Below, one piece after another: positions 27,006 to 35,943 of a stretch of DNA of 64,000 nt. Numbering within the stretch: position 1 is the first letter of the stretch; every line of letters starts with the position of its first letter. The notes under the pieces are model-generated. The model saw nothing but the letters and a program-made list of their open reading frames with translations, was not told the DNA's origin and made no database searches. This DNA comes from Paenibacillus sacheonensis (GTDB lineage Bacteria; Bacillota; Bacilli; Paenibacillales; Paenibacillaceae). Location of the stretch: NCBI RefSeq assembly GCF_009909195.1, contig NZ_JAAAMU010000015.1, positions 62,001 through 126,000 of the forward strand. The letters run 5' to 3'. The translations under genes and the position numbers were made by a program.

Positions 27006-27887
27006 TTAAGTATCCGATTTGACGAGCCGCATGTTCAGAATCGTAAACGCGAGAATCACGACGAACATAATCAAGGCGATCGACATGCCGTACCCGAATT
27101 CGCCGTTCACGGTCGACACGTTATACATATGAAGAATCGGCACGTAGGTGGAGTAACCCGGACCGCCGTTGGTCATGACGAGCGGCGGAATGATATTTTG
27201 CAGGCTGCCGACCAGGGTCAGAATGACGATCAGCCTGAACTGCGGCAAAGAGAGCGGGATATCGAGGCGGAGCACCCGTTTCCAGCCCGTGGCGCCGTCG
27301 AGCTTCGCCGCTTCGATGACTTCCTTCGGTATGCCTTGCAGGCCCGAATAGAAGATGAGCATGTTGAAGGCGCTGACCCATGGGAAACCCATGAGCATGA
27401 TTGAGTACAGGGCGATATGGGGGTTGCCCAACCACAGCTGCTGCCAGGAATCCAGGCCGACCATGCCAAGCAGCTGGTTGATCGCGCCATCGCCTTGATA
27501 GAGGAACCGCCAGAGCAGAATCGTGACGATGCCGGGAATGACGATCGGAATGACGAATAACGTGCGGTACACGTACTGCAGCCGGGCCTTCTTGACGTTG
27601 AAGATGAGCTCCGACACCACGAATGGGGGAAGCACCGCCAATACGATGGAAAACGCCACCCAGATGAGCGCATTGATCGTGGATTGGCCCAGCACTTCAT
27701 CGGTCATCATGCGGGTGAAATTATCCAGTCCGATGAAATGCGGGGCATTGAACCCGTCCCAGTCGGTGAACGCGCCGCTTAGCGCTTGATAGACCGGATA
27801 GTACATGAACCAGATCAGGAATACGAAGGTGGGCAGAATGAAGCCGTATCCTGTCAGCGCCATCTTGGTTTTATCTTTGAAGTGCAT
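27006..27887 (-). CDS. Sugar ABC transporter permease, MalF-like
   Basis: 293 residues, six membrane segments; starts LTGYGFILPTFVFLIWFMYYPVY, typical of MalF/UgpA-type permeases, with the EAA loop IEAAKLDGATGWKRV and the late motif TNGGPGYSTYVPILHMY. It lies between the lipoprotein gene (157 bases upstream, separated by a hairpin) and the MalG-like partner. Substrate unknown; the neighbouring two-component pair suggests an oligosaccharide. Confidence 0.93.
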   Translation of the reverse strand: MHFKDKTKMALTGYGFILPTFVFLIWFMYYPVYQALSGAFTDWDGFNAPHFIGLDNFTRMMTDEVLGQSTINALIWVAFSIVLAVLPPFVVSELIFNVKKARLQYVYRTLFVIPIVIPGIVTILLWRFLYQGDGAINQLLGMVGLDSWQQLWLGNPHIALYSIMLMGFPWVSAFNMLIFYSGLQGIPKEVIEAAKLDGATGWKRVLRLDIPLSLPQFRLIVILTLVGSLQNIIPPLVMTNGGPGYSTYVPILHMYNVSTVNGEFGYGMSIALIMFVVILAFTILNMRLVKSDT

Positions 27888-27920
27888 TCAAGCCATCCAT
27901 CCTTCCTTGTGCGAATAGCA

Positions 27921-27952
27921 AAGAGGGAGCGGCTTGCGGCAAGCTCCCTCTT
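27921..27952 (-). other. Intercistronic hairpin between lipoprotein and permease genes
   Basis: AAGAGGGAGC (27921-27930) pairs with GCTCCCTCTT (27943-27952); an inner GCTTGC/GCAAGC alternative also exists. On the minus strand it sits after the lipoprotein stop and before the permease, followed by only a few Ts, so it can act as a leaky terminator or 3'-end stabiliser. It parallels the hairpin at 5969-6000. Confidence 0.7.
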
Positions 27953-28044
27953 TCCCGGTAAAGTTTGATCGCGCGGCCGCGAAGCGAAGCGAAGTGAACG
28001 GAGACCTCCGTTCGACTGCAGGTCGCTTCATGGCCGGGCGGCGA

Positions 28045-29583
28045 TTAATACTTGCTGTAATCCGTATCGTTCTTCGTCGCGTAATCCTTGTTCGCGGCGT
28101 CGAGCGCCTTCTGCACGTTGGCCGTCGCTTTGTCCAAATCCATGTTGCCGCTCAGGTACAAGCCGAACGTACGCTGCAGATCCTTGCCAAGGTTCGCCGA
28201 GGAGTTGCCGACGCCGATCGCTTTGAGCTCCTTGGACGCTTGGCTGGCCAGCTCCTTCATGCTGTCGTTCGGCTTCGTGCCCGGCCATGTCGGAACGAAG
28301 TTGCCGTTCTCGTTGACGGCCTGCTCCACATGCTCCGGCGTGCCGACGAATTGCAGCCAATCGATGACGGCTTCCTTCTTGCCGGGTTCCTTCATGCTCT
28401 TGTCGGCTTCCTTGGTCGCCACGGCGAATTGGAAGGCTCCGTTCGGTCCGCCCACGGCGCCGGAAGCGTCGATGCCCGTCGAGAGCGGCGTGTCGCCCGC
28501 GGTCAACACCGGGAAGTTAAAGGAGCCGATCTCGAACTTGACCGCGGCGTCGGCCGCGTTGTTCGGCAGCCAGCTTCCGTCATAGAAGATCGCCGTCTTG
28601 CCGGCCAAGAAGTCGTTGCGCGCGTTGGCGCCCACGACGCCGGGGTCGCCTGTCAGGTAGTCTTTCTTCCATGTATCGGTCAGCTGCTTGAACATCGGCC
28701 ACCAGCCCATGAAGCGCTCGTCCTTCGTGCTCAGCAGCCCCTTCGAGATGCCGACCGCCTCGTCGAGGCTGGAGATGCCCGGCGCCTTGTCGAACGCCGC
28801 GATCGTATCGAAATCCTTGGAGTAGAAGTCGCTCATGAAATGCCGTTGGAACCAGCCGAAATCCGGCGCTTGGGACATGGCCACGATGCCCGCGGCCTGC
28901 AGCTTCTTGCTGGCGTCGATCAGCTCGGCCCATGTTTTGGGCGCTTCCGCGATGCCGGCCTGCTGGAACAACTCTTTGTTATAGAAGAAGGCGGTCGCGA
29001 CATAGTCGCCGTTGATGTTATAATGCTGGCCTCCCGGAGCGGCGGTTTCATTGACGACGGTGCCGTTCATGGCTTCCTGCCACGTTGCTTTGTCCGGAAT
29101 ATAAGGGTTCGGCTTGCCGAAATATTCGGTCAGGTCCTCGGCGATGCCTTTCGGGAACGTGCCGTTCAATTCGGCCCACTGCGCCCAATAGACGTCGAAC
29201 AATTCGCCGGCCGCGGCTTTGACGCGCACCGTCTGGGTATAATCCTTGAACTCTTCGTCCACGAATTTGATCTTGATGCCGGGATGCGCTTTCTCGTACT
29301 CGTCCGCCAGCTCGCGAAGCTTGTGCTGGTCGGTCTTGATGCCCGTGATGTTCTTGGCATCCGGCGTGTAAGCCTGAGCGTACATATTGATGGTGCCTGT
29401 CCAAGCGGGAGCCGCGGTGTTGCCGCCGCCGTTCGCCGCTGCGGCGTTGTTCTCAGACGCATTGCCGCTGCCGTTGGAGGCGCTATTGCCGTTATTCGAG
29501 GCATTGCTGCCGCAGCCCGTCGCAACGATCGCGATGGCGGCCAGCAGGATGGGAAGTGCCTTCGACGCAAACCGATGTTTCAT
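28045..29583 (-). CDS. Carbohydrate ABC transporter substrate-binding lipoprotein
   Basis: 512 residues from ATG 29583, preceded on the minus strand by TTAGGGGGATT; an in-frame start 14 codons earlier would overlap the candidate cre site. Signal peptide MKHRFASKALPILLAAIAI with lipobox ATGC, an Asn/Ser/Gly-rich linker, then a family-1 sugar-binding fold (INMYAQAYTPDAKN, FDVYWAQWAELNGTFP, AIFYDGSWLPNNAA). It feeds the two permeases downstream. Its ligand is probably sensed with the adjacent YesM/YesN pair. Confidence 0.9.
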   Translation of the reverse strand: MKHRFASKALPILLAAIAIVATGCGSNASNNGNSASNGSGNASENNAAAANGGGNTAAPAWTGTINMYAQAYTPDAKNITGIKTDQHKLRELADEYEKAHPGIKIKFVDEEFKDYTQTVRVKAAAGELFDVYWAQWAELNGTFPKGIAEDLTEYFGKPNPYIPDKATWQEAMNGTVVNETAAPGGQHYNINGDYVATAFFYNKELFQQAGIAEAPKTWAELIDASKKLQAAGIVAMSQAPDFGWFQRHFMSDFYSKDFDTIAAFDKAPGISSLDEAVGISKGLLSTKDERFMGWWPMFKQLTDTWKKDYLTGDPGVVGANARNDFLAGKTAIFYDGSWLPNNAADAAVKFEIGSFNFPVLTAGDTPLSTGIDASGAVGGPNGAFQFAVATKEADKSMKEPGKKEAVIDWLQFVGTPEHVEQAVNENGNFVPTWPGTKPNDSMKELASQASKELKAIGVGNSSANLGKDLQRTFGLYLSGNMDLDKATANVQKALDAANKDYATKNDTDYSKY

Positions 29584-29610
29584 TTGAATAATCCCCCTAA
29601 TCGTTTGTTT

Positions 29611-29624
29611 AGAAAGCGCATTCA
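29611..29624 (-). promoter_or_regulatory. Candidate cre (CcpA) site
   Basis: Read on the minus strand, TGAATGCGCTTTCT matches the cre consensus at 13 of 14 positions. It lies 28 bases before the lipoprotein start, between promoter and ribosome site, the same arrangement as the site at 18081. Confidence 0.55.
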
Positions 29625-29637
29625 TGATCTAGTTCTA

Positions 29638-29703
29638 AGTGTAGATGAGGCGGGAACGTAGTTATAGAGGGGTAGATTTTACTATCGGTAGGTATTTTTT
29701 ACT
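29638..29703 (-). promoter_or_regulatory. Candidate promoter with 20-bp-spaced direct repeat
   Basis: On the minus strand a -10-like TACACT (29643-29638) has no good -35. Ten to forty bases further upstream, ATTTTACT (29676-29683) and TTTTTACT (29696-29703) are direct repeats exactly 20 bp apart, as upstream of the importer at 4597. This suggests an AraC-type (YesN) activator site. The repeat is short and AT-rich, so confidence is low. Confidence 0.35.
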
Positions 29704-29715
29704 TCGCCGATCCGT

Positions 29716-31320
29716 TTATTGAAAATGCTTCTTGTACTCCGACGGCGTATAGCCGGTCAGCTCCTTGAACACGCGGTGAAAATGCTTCACGTCGGCATAC
29801 CCGATCAGGGCGCTGATCTCCTGCAGGGTGAAAGATCCTTGCTGGAGCAGTTCCTTGGCCTTCCCGATGCGGCATTCCTTGAGGAAATCAACGAAATTCC
29901 GGTTGGTCGCATATTTGAACCAGCGGCTGAAATAGCTGGCGTTCATGCCCATATGGTCGGCGGCCGCCTGCAGGCTGACCCCTTCGGAGAGGTAATCTCT
30001 GACGTACTGCTTCGCTTTCTCCGCCGATCTCAGATCCAGCATGCTGCGTTCCTTGAGGATGGATTGGCAAAGCTCGTGGATCATGACCTTGATCTTGCCC
30101 ATCAGGGAATCGCGGGTCGTCGTGCATTCCAACTCGGACAGCCACGCTTGCAGCGATTTGCCGCTTGTCTCGCCCACGTCCAGGTCCATCTGCTTCATCT
30201 GTACGGCGAGGCGGAGCATATAGTGCACGATGGCCTGTTTCAGCTGGTCGGGGCCGATCGGTTCGGCGGCGACGGCTTGGTCAAGGGCATCGTAAGCGGC
30301 GTCTTCGCTGCCTTGCATCAGCAGCGCGAGCGACGACTCCATCTGCTCGAGCAGCCGGACGGGCAGCTGCCGGGTCGCATCGAGCTTGGCGGGCGAGAGC
30401 ACTTGATCGCCGCCATGCACGAAACGGTACGTGACGGCGAGCGAAGCCTCTTGATAGGCGCTCGGCGTTTCCAAGAAGGGGCGGATGCGGCTCATGCCGA
30501 TCGTAACCGTCCGTTTGAAGCAGGCGAAGATGTCCGCCCGCAGCTTGTCCGCAAGCTCGGAAGCTTGGCTGGTCGCGCCGGCGGACCGGTCGCGGTCGAA
30601 GTTAAGAATGACGACGATTTGCCCGGCATGGTCCTGCAGGACGAAGCTCTGCGGCCGGTCGGCCGCCCATTCTTGGACGAATTTGGTCAGCGCGTACAGG
30701 AAGAGCTCGATGTCGAAGGCGGTGAACGCATCCTTCTCGATCCAATCCGGACTTACGGCGAGCAGGATGACGTGGTCGCTGTCCGGCTTGAAGGGCAGGC
30801 TGTAGCCCGAATCGACGATGAACTGCTCGAGATCGTTGATGTCGTGCCCCATCAGAAAATGCTGCACGTACAATTGCTGCGCCAAGGGAGCCGCCTTGCG
30901 GACCGTATGCCGAAGCAGGCTCATCTGGGCTTGCTCCTCCCGTTCGCGGTCCACGAGCGCCTGCGCTTTCGCCAGCGTGTCCAGCAGTTCGGAACGATCG
31001 AGCGGCTTGGTGATGAAGCCCATCACGCCGTGCTGGATCGCCTGCTTGGCCAGCTGGAAATCCTGATAGGCGGTCAAGATGATCCGATGGATGCGCGGGG
31101 ACTGGCCCGCGATCCGTTCGCAGCATTCCAGCCCGTTCAGGCCGGGCATCCGAAAATCAAGGATAACCAAATCCGGCTGTAACCGGAAAATCTGCTGCAG
31201 GCCGGAGACGCCGTCTTCCGCTTCGCCGACGACTTCCCAATCCGGAGCGAAGCGTTGAATGATCTTTTTGATGCCTTGCCGAATGATGGCCTCATCATCC
31301 ACGAGTATGACGCGATACAT
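29716..31320 (-). CDS. YesN-type response regulator, AraC family
   Basis: 534 residues from ATG 31320; the frame is open upstream but those codons overlap the kinase gene. Receiver domain with D8/D9, phospho-acceptor D55 and Lys105 (TKP). C-terminal AraC double helix-turn-helix (…AADHMGMNASYFSRWFKYATNRNFVDFLKE… and …ISALIGYADVKHFHRVFKELTGYTPSEYKKHF). The gene start overlaps the end of the kinase gene by 26 bases, so the two are translationally coupled. It probably controls the importer operon immediately downstream. Confidence 0.92.
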   Translation of the reverse strand: MYRVILVDDEAIIRQGIKKIIQRFAPDWEVVGEAEDGVSGLQQIFRLQPDLVILDFRMPGLNGLECCERIAGQSPRIHRIILTAYQDFQLAKQAIQHGVMGFITKPLDRSELLDTLAKAQALVDREREEQAQMSLLRHTVRKAAPLAQQLYVQHFLMGHDINDLEQFIVDSGYSLPFKPDSDHVILLAVSPDWIEKDAFTAFDIELFLYALTKFVQEWAADRPQSFVLQDHAGQIVVILNFDRDRSAGATSQASELADKLRADIFACFKRTVTIGMSRIRPFLETPSAYQEASLAVTYRFVHGGDQVLSPAKLDATRQLPVRLLEQMESSLALLMQGSEDAAYDALDQAVAAEPIGPDQLKQAIVHYMLRLAVQMKQMDLDVGETSGKSLQAWLSELECTTTRDSLMGKIKVMIHELCQSILKERSMLDLRSAEKAKQYVRDYLSEGVSLQAAADHMGMNASYFSRWFKYATNRNFVDFLKECRIGKAKELLQQGSFTLQEISALIGYADVKHFHRVFKELTGYTPSEYKKHFQ

Positions 31321-33121
31321 AGATGTTAACCTCGCTTTCGCTGCGAATGGTGGGGAGGACGAGCGTGATTTCGGTGCCGACGCCCGGCTCGCTGTCGATC
31401 GACATGGTGTATCCGCTTCCGAAATAGAGCTGCATGCGGGCATGCACGTTGGCCAAGCCGACGCTGCTGCCGGATCTCGCCACGCCGGACATCGCGCTCC
31501 TGAACTGCTCGTTCAACTGCTCCAGACGTTCGGCGGAGATGCCGAGGCCGTCGTCGGTCACCTGCACGATGACGGTATCCTGCTCGCGGCGAATCGCGAC
31601 GGCCAGTTTTCCTTTGCCCTGCTTCAGCTCCAGCCCGTGATAGAACGCGTTCTCGATGAGCGGCTGGATCAAGAGCTTGGGCAGGTAGTGATCGAGCAGC
31701 GAATCTTCCACGTTGACGGACATATCGAAGCGGGTGGCATAACGGCCTTCCTGAATGTGGAAATAGCTCGTTAGGTATTCGCGTTCTTCCCGGAACGTAA
31801 TGAAGTCGCTGCCGCGGTATATCGACGATTTCACCAGCTTGCCCAGCGACGTGATCATCTCGACGGTCGAATCGGCCTCGTCGATCTCGGCCTTCATCTT
31901 GATGGTCTCGAGCGTATTGAACAGGAAATGCGGATTGATCTGCGACTTCAGCGCCTGCAGCTCGCTCTCCTTGCGGAAGATCTCCGCTTGGTACAGGTTG
32001 CGGATCGTCTCGTCGAGCTTGCGGCTCATGCGGATGATGCTTCGGATCAGATGGCCGATTTCGTTGCGCGGCGGATTGGCGTATTCGATATGGAAGTCTT
32101 CCATCTCCACGCGCTTGATGAGCGCGATCAACCGGTAGATCGGCTTCGTGATCTGAATCGAGCTCAAGGTGGAGAGCAGGATGGCGAAGGCGATGCAGAC
32201 CAAGCCGAGCAGAATCATCGAATTGCGCACGCCGTTGTTGCCGGAGACGATCTGCACGACCGGAACGTCCCCGACGACGGTCCACCCGTATTGCCCCACC
32301 TTGCTGTACACGACGATGTTCTTCTTGCTGCCGATGGTCAGCCGCTGCTTGCCCTGCTGATCCTTCGATATCTCCGGAAGATTGGCCAGCAGCTGTTCGT
32401 CGATCGCATCGTTGGCGTAGATGATCTGCTGATTGCCGTCCATGATGAAGAAGGAGCCGTTCTCGCCCAAATTCACCGAATCCATGATGCGTTTGATATC
32501 GTCGAGCCTGAAATCGACCTCGTAATAGCCGGCATATTCCAGCATCGTCGTCGACTTGTAGATTTTGCGCACCAGCGAGAAGACGGGCTGCCGGCTCTTT
32601 GCCTCGTTGGCGTCGCCGAAGGGAGGCCGGTGGAGGCTGAGAAAGGTCAAGTTCTCGCTTGACTCGCTGAAGTCCGCATACCACGGCATCATCTCTACCG
32701 TAAAGCTGGGAGGCAGGTAACCCTGGTTATAGATCTGCGGATGCGCCGTCGTGCCCGGCAGGTCGTAATAATAGATTCCCTGCACGCTTTCGCGCTGCGA
32801 CTGCCACAGGCTGAAGTTCTTCTCGATCGTCTCCTTCTTCTCCAGTTCCTCGGAAGGGTCCGAAGGCTTCTCGAGCGTCAGCAGATCCTGAAGATCGCGG
32901 TTATAATACGGCTGCAGCGTGAACTTCTCGAGCTCTTGGATGTAGCTTTCGATATTGGAAGAGGTACTGACCGCGACCTGTTCGGCGAAATCGCTCAGCT
33001 TGTTCTCCATCGCCTGGCTGTACAAATAATAAGCGCCGAAACCCAGAACGGTCAGGGGAAGCACGATAAAGACGACATACGTAATGATCAGTTTCTGCTT
33101 GAAGCTGATGAATGCTTTCAT
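31295..33121 (-). CDS. YesM-type sensor histidine kinase
   Basis: 608 residues from ATG 33121, which has GGCGGGG upstream on the minus strand; 18 additional in-frame codons upstream lack a ribosome site. Membrane segments at ~11-31 and ~300-322 enclose a ~265-residue extracellular sensor region. HAMP-like segment, then QINPHFLFNTLETIKM with phospho-His 398, and an ATPase domain (LIQPLIENAFYHGLELK, DDGLGI, VGLANVHARM). Partner of the overlapping YesN gene. The ligand is unknown; the linked operon suggests an oligosaccharide. Confidence 0.92.
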   Translation of the reverse strand: MKAFISFKQKLIITYVVFIVLPLTVLGFGAYYLYSQAMENKLSDFAEQVAVSTSSNIESYIQELEKFTLQPYYNRDLQDLLTLEKPSDPSEELEKKETIEKNFSLWQSQRESVQGIYYYDLPGTTAHPQIYNQGYLPPSFTVEMMPWYADFSESSENLTFLSLHRPPFGDANEAKSRQPVFSLVRKIYKSTTMLEYAGYYEVDFRLDDIKRIMDSVNLGENGSFFIMDGNQQIIYANDAIDEQLLANLPEISKDQQGKQRLTIGSKKNIVVYSKVGQYGWTVVGDVPVVQIVSGNNGVRNSMILLGLVCIAFAILLSTLSSIQITKPIYRLIALIKRVEMEDFHIEYANPPRNEIGHLIRSIIRMSRKLDETIRNLYQAEIFRKESELQALKSQINPHFLFNTLETIKMKAEIDEADSTVEMITSLGKLVKSSIYRGSDFITFREEREYLTSYFHIQEGRYATRFDMSVNVEDSLLDHYLPKLLIQPLIENAFYHGLELKQGKGKLAVAIRREQDTVIVQVTDDGLGISAERLEQLNEQFRSAMSGVARSGSSVGLANVHARMQLYFGSGYTMSIDSEPGVGTEITLVLPTIRSESEVNIYVSRHTRG

Positions 33122-33320
33122 GGTTTCACCCCGCCTGCCTGTCAGATAGGTGTTATGTACAAAGAACAGTATCAAAAAAGCGCCATGAATGATAGAGGAA
33201 TCTGCTAGCGGGAGTTTATGGAATGGTTGGATTCCTATGAAGCAGATTAGTCCCGCAGTAGGAAGGGCGGCGCGGCGAGATTATTTAGCAAAGTATATTT
33301 AAAATTGAAAACCGACGTGG

Positions 33321-33370
33321 TAAAGTATGGATAAGCGGATATTTGGAAAATTTAGTATACTTAAATATCC
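33321..33370 (+). promoter_or_regulatory. Candidate GntR/LacI (AraR-like) operator pair with dyad
   Basis: AAAGTATGG (33321-33329) and TTAGTATACT (33351-33360) carry the AGTAT core 30 bp apart. The second contains the palindrome AGTATACT. The region is also framed by a 9-bp inverted repeat, CGGATATTT (33335-33343) and AAATATCCG (33362-33370). The same core occurs at 35863-35904 and 37073-37100. In the rest of 33122-33506 I see only AT-rich sequence, this block and the cre site. Confidence 0.5.
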
Positions 33371-33452
33371 GGCTGCAGAAAGGAGGCGAGTCATGTAATT
33401 CCGTCCTGGACAACGGAAGAATAGGACAGCACATCTTCGTATTCAGACCTTT

Positions 33453-33466
33453 TGAAAACGCTTACT
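33453..33466 (+). promoter_or_regulatory. Perfect cre (CcpA) site
   Basis: TGAAAACGCTTACT matches TGWAARCGYTWNCW at all 14 positions and lies 40 bases before the start of the secreted beta-helix gene. Carbon-catabolite repression of that gene is the natural reading. Confidence 0.7.
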
Positions 33467-33506
33467 GAAATGCGTGAGACGATTCTCAAAGAGATGAGGG
33501 AGAAGA

Positions 33507-35774
33507 ATGACGCTCGGACCGACCGTGGCCTTCCAACCGGATGGCACTCCAATGTTCCGCACGAACCCTGTACATCGAAAGAAAGCCTTTCTGCTCAAAG
33601 CCGCTTTATTCGCGTTCGTCCTTGGCTGCTGCATGTTCGTCTTGACGGCAAAGGCACATGCCGCCGATTACTACGTGGACTGCTCCGCGGGAACGAACGG
33701 ATCCGGGACGCAGGTGTCCCCGTACAACAGCTTCAACGCGATCAACGGCATCGGAACGCTCAGCGCGGGCGACCGCGTTCTCCTGAAGAGCGGCGTCACG
33801 TGCAACCAGCAGATGACCGTCGCCGGGCAAGGCAATTCCTCGAATTACATCACGATCGACTCTTACGGCGGCACGGCCAAAGCGAAGATCATCCGCTCCG
33901 GCAGCCAAGCCGACCGCGCCATCAAGCTTACGAACCCCAGCTACTGGAAAATCAACAATTTGGAAATCGGCAGCGCCGGAACGGGCATCCTCGTGACGTT
34001 CTCCACCGCAGGCCATGAAGATCTGAGTTTTACCAACCTGTATTTCCACGATATTTACGGCATCCACCAAGGCTCCGGAAGCGGCAACGATTCCACGGGC
34101 GACGCGATCTGGAACTCCGCCGGCATCGAATTTACCTCCAAGACGTTCACTTCCTCCAATCCGGCGAGCACCTATATCGTCAACAACGTCACGTTCGATA
34201 CCATCGAAGGCTATCACAACCTCGACACCATCTCCATCGATTGGTATAACTCGGGCTACATGAACGTGAGCGGCGGCCATAAAGCGGCCGAGCACGTCCT
34301 CATGAACAATCTTAATTTCCACAACGACAACGCGGGAGGCGGAACGGGCTGCGACGACGGCATGCGGTTGACGTCCGTCCGCTATTTGACGCTCATCAAC
34401 TCCAACCTGGACGGCGAAGGCGGCTGCCACTCCGATACCGGAACGGCGGCGATCTATATCGCGTTCGTCAGCGACTCCTACATCATGAACAGCATGTTCC
34501 AGAACGTGCCGAACACGTCTTCCCCGGACATGGTGGCGTTCGACTACGAATGCTGCACCGACAACCTGCAGATCAATAACAACTACATTGCCGGCAATGC
34601 CGGAGCGGGCATTTCTTACCTGGCCATCCATCCGGGGCTCGGACTCGAGACCAACAGCGTCGCGGCGGGCAATATTTTCATCAATAACGGCAGCGGCTCA
34701 TTCCGCCGGGCGGGCAATTCGGATACGCCGAGCGGCACGATCCGCGACAATTTGTATTCGGAGCCGAACAACTTCCTGTATCAGGACGGCGCCAATTACA
34801 GCGGGTTTACGTTGACCAACAATATTCCGATCACCAACGCGGCAGGCATTTACCATTCCGCCAAGCAGTTCGGCTCCTCCCAGGGGGCGAGCAATTGGAC
34901 GTACAAATCCTATAACGGGACGGCGTGGAGCAATCTGGGCTATTACGACGCGGCGGGCAGCATCTGGCAACCGTCTTCGACCGTTAACGTGCCGCAAGTA
35001 TCGCAATTCGGCATGCATCCCGAACCGGGCGGCGGCAAAATCATCGCCCGCGCCTGGACCGCCCCCGTCGCAGGCACGGTCAGCATCCGCGGCCGCGTCC
35101 TCAAGACGGCCATTCAAGGCGGAGACGGCGTCATCGCCCGCATCACGAAGAACGGCACGCGCATCTGGCCGTCGGGCGGCGACCGCACGGTCGCGTACAA
35201 CGACCGCTTCGGCTACGAATCGAATCTGGACGGCGTGACGGTCGCCGCGGGCGACGAGATCCGCTTCGAGATTACGAGCGGCGCCGCGGGAGACAACGTC
35301 TACGACAGCGTGAGCTGGTCGCCGGCAGTCGCCTATACGGCTTCGAGCATCGCGGCGCAATGGGATTTCAACACAGCGGGGAACAAGGAAGGCTGGTCGG
35401 ACACGAATCAGATCGGCAGCAGCGTCAGCGGCGGGATCTGGACATTGACGTCGACCGGCGGCGATCCGTATACGATCGGCCCGAATAATTTGAACGTCGC
35501 GGCCTCGTACCGATACATCAAGATCAAGCTGAAGAATAACACGACCGACACGGGCGGCAAGTTCTTCTTCATTACGAATGCCGACGGGACGTACAACGAG
35601 GCGAAGTCCAAAACGTTCACCACCGGCGCCTCCATGGGCGGCTATACGGAATATACGATCGACATGGGTACCGTGGCCGGCTGGACCGGCACGATCAAGC
35701 AGCTGCGATTCGATCCGATCTCGACGACGGGCACGATGAACGTGGACTACATTTTGCTGAGCAATACGCCATAG
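33507..35774 (+). CDS. Secreted parallel beta-helix protein with C-terminal beta domains
   Basis: 755 residues from ATG 33507, six bases after GAGGG; an ATG at 33552 would give a more typical signal-peptide length but has no ribosome site. Signal cleavage is expected after AKAHA (residue ~52). The next ~370 residues are a right-handed beta-helix of the pectate-lyase superfold, opening with the repeated-type motif YYVDCSAGTNGSG…SPYNSFNAINGIGTLSAGDRVLLKSG and many Asn-ladder turns. Residues ~490-615 and ~620-755 look like two carbohydrate-binding-type beta sandwiches. The catalytic residues cannot be assigned, so lyase, hydrolase or binding protein are all possible. Flanked by operator and cre sites. 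Confidence 0.8.
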   Translation: MTLGPTVAFQPDGTPMFRTNPVHRKKAFLLKAALFAFVLGCCMFVLTAKAHAADYYVDCSAGTNGSGTQVSPYNSFNAINGIGTLSAGDRVLLKSGVTCNQQMTVAGQGNSSNYITIDSYGGTAKAKIIRSGSQADRAIKLTNPSYWKINNLEIGSAGTGILVTFSTAGHEDLSFTNLYFHDIYGIHQGSGSGNDSTGDAIWNSAGIEFTSKTFTSSNPASTYIVNNVTFDTIEGYHNLDTISIDWYNSGYMNVSGGHKAAEHVLMNNLNFHNDNAGGGTGCDDGMRLTSVRYLTLINSNLDGEGGCHSDTGTAAIYIAFVSDSYIMNSMFQNVPNTSSPDMVAFDYECCTDNLQINNNYIAGNAGAGISYLAIHPGLGLETNSVAAGNIFINNGSGSFRRAGNSDTPSGTIRDNLYSEPNNFLYQDGANYSGFTLTNNIPITNAAGIYHSAKQFGSSQGASNWTYKSYNGTAWSNLGYYDAAGSIWQPSSTVNVPQVSQFGMHPEPGGGKIIARAWTAPVAGTVSIRGRVLKTAIQGGDGVIARITKNGTRIWPSGGDRTVAYNDRFGYESNLDGVTVAAGDEIRFEITSGAAGDNVYDSVSWSPAVAYTASSIAAQWDFNTAGNKEGWSDTNQIGSSVSGGIWTLTSTGGDPYTIGPNNLNVAASYRYIKIKLKNNTTDTGGKFFFITNADGTYNEAKSKTFTTGASMGGYTEYTIDMGTVAGWTGTIKQLRFDPISTTGTMNVDYILLSNTP

Positions 35775-35788
35775 AGGCATGAAGCCGA

Positions 35789-35814
35789 AGCCCCCTTTCC
35801 GCCGAGAGGGGGCT
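35789..35814 (+). terminator. Probable terminator after the beta-helix gene
   Basis: Stem AGCCCCCT (35789-35796) with AGGGGGCT (35807-35814), loop of ten bases. No T run follows, so it may be leaky or need other factors. Confidence 0.5.
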
Positions 35815-35862
35815 GATCGGGCAAGAAGCGTTATTGCTCGCGTACGATCTGTTTTCTTTTTG

Positions 35863-35904
35863 TTAAGTATACTCTATAATGAAGGTAATGATTGCAAAGT
35901 ATAT
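35863..35904 (+). promoter_or_regulatory. Candidate autoregulatory operator of the GntR/LacI regulator
   Basis: TTAAGTATACT (35863-35873) includes the same AGTATACT palindrome as 33353-33360. AAAGTATAT (35896-35904) gives a second AGTAT core 32 bp on, about three helical turns. The block lies 40-80 bases before the regulator start, so the gene probably represses itself. Confidence 0.5.
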
Positions 35905-35943
35905 AGGTTTCTGCAGGTAGATCAGATCGGAGAGGGTTCGAGC

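Noticed and set aside
26142..27404. 420-codon plus-strand open frame
   Set aside because: Antisense to two well-supported permeases; product is a run of Asp, Glu, Gln and Arg without any fold pattern.
27934..29661. 575-codon plus-strand open frame
   Set aside because: Antisense shadow of the lipoprotein gene at 28045-29583; composition rich in Arg, Val and Leu without domains.
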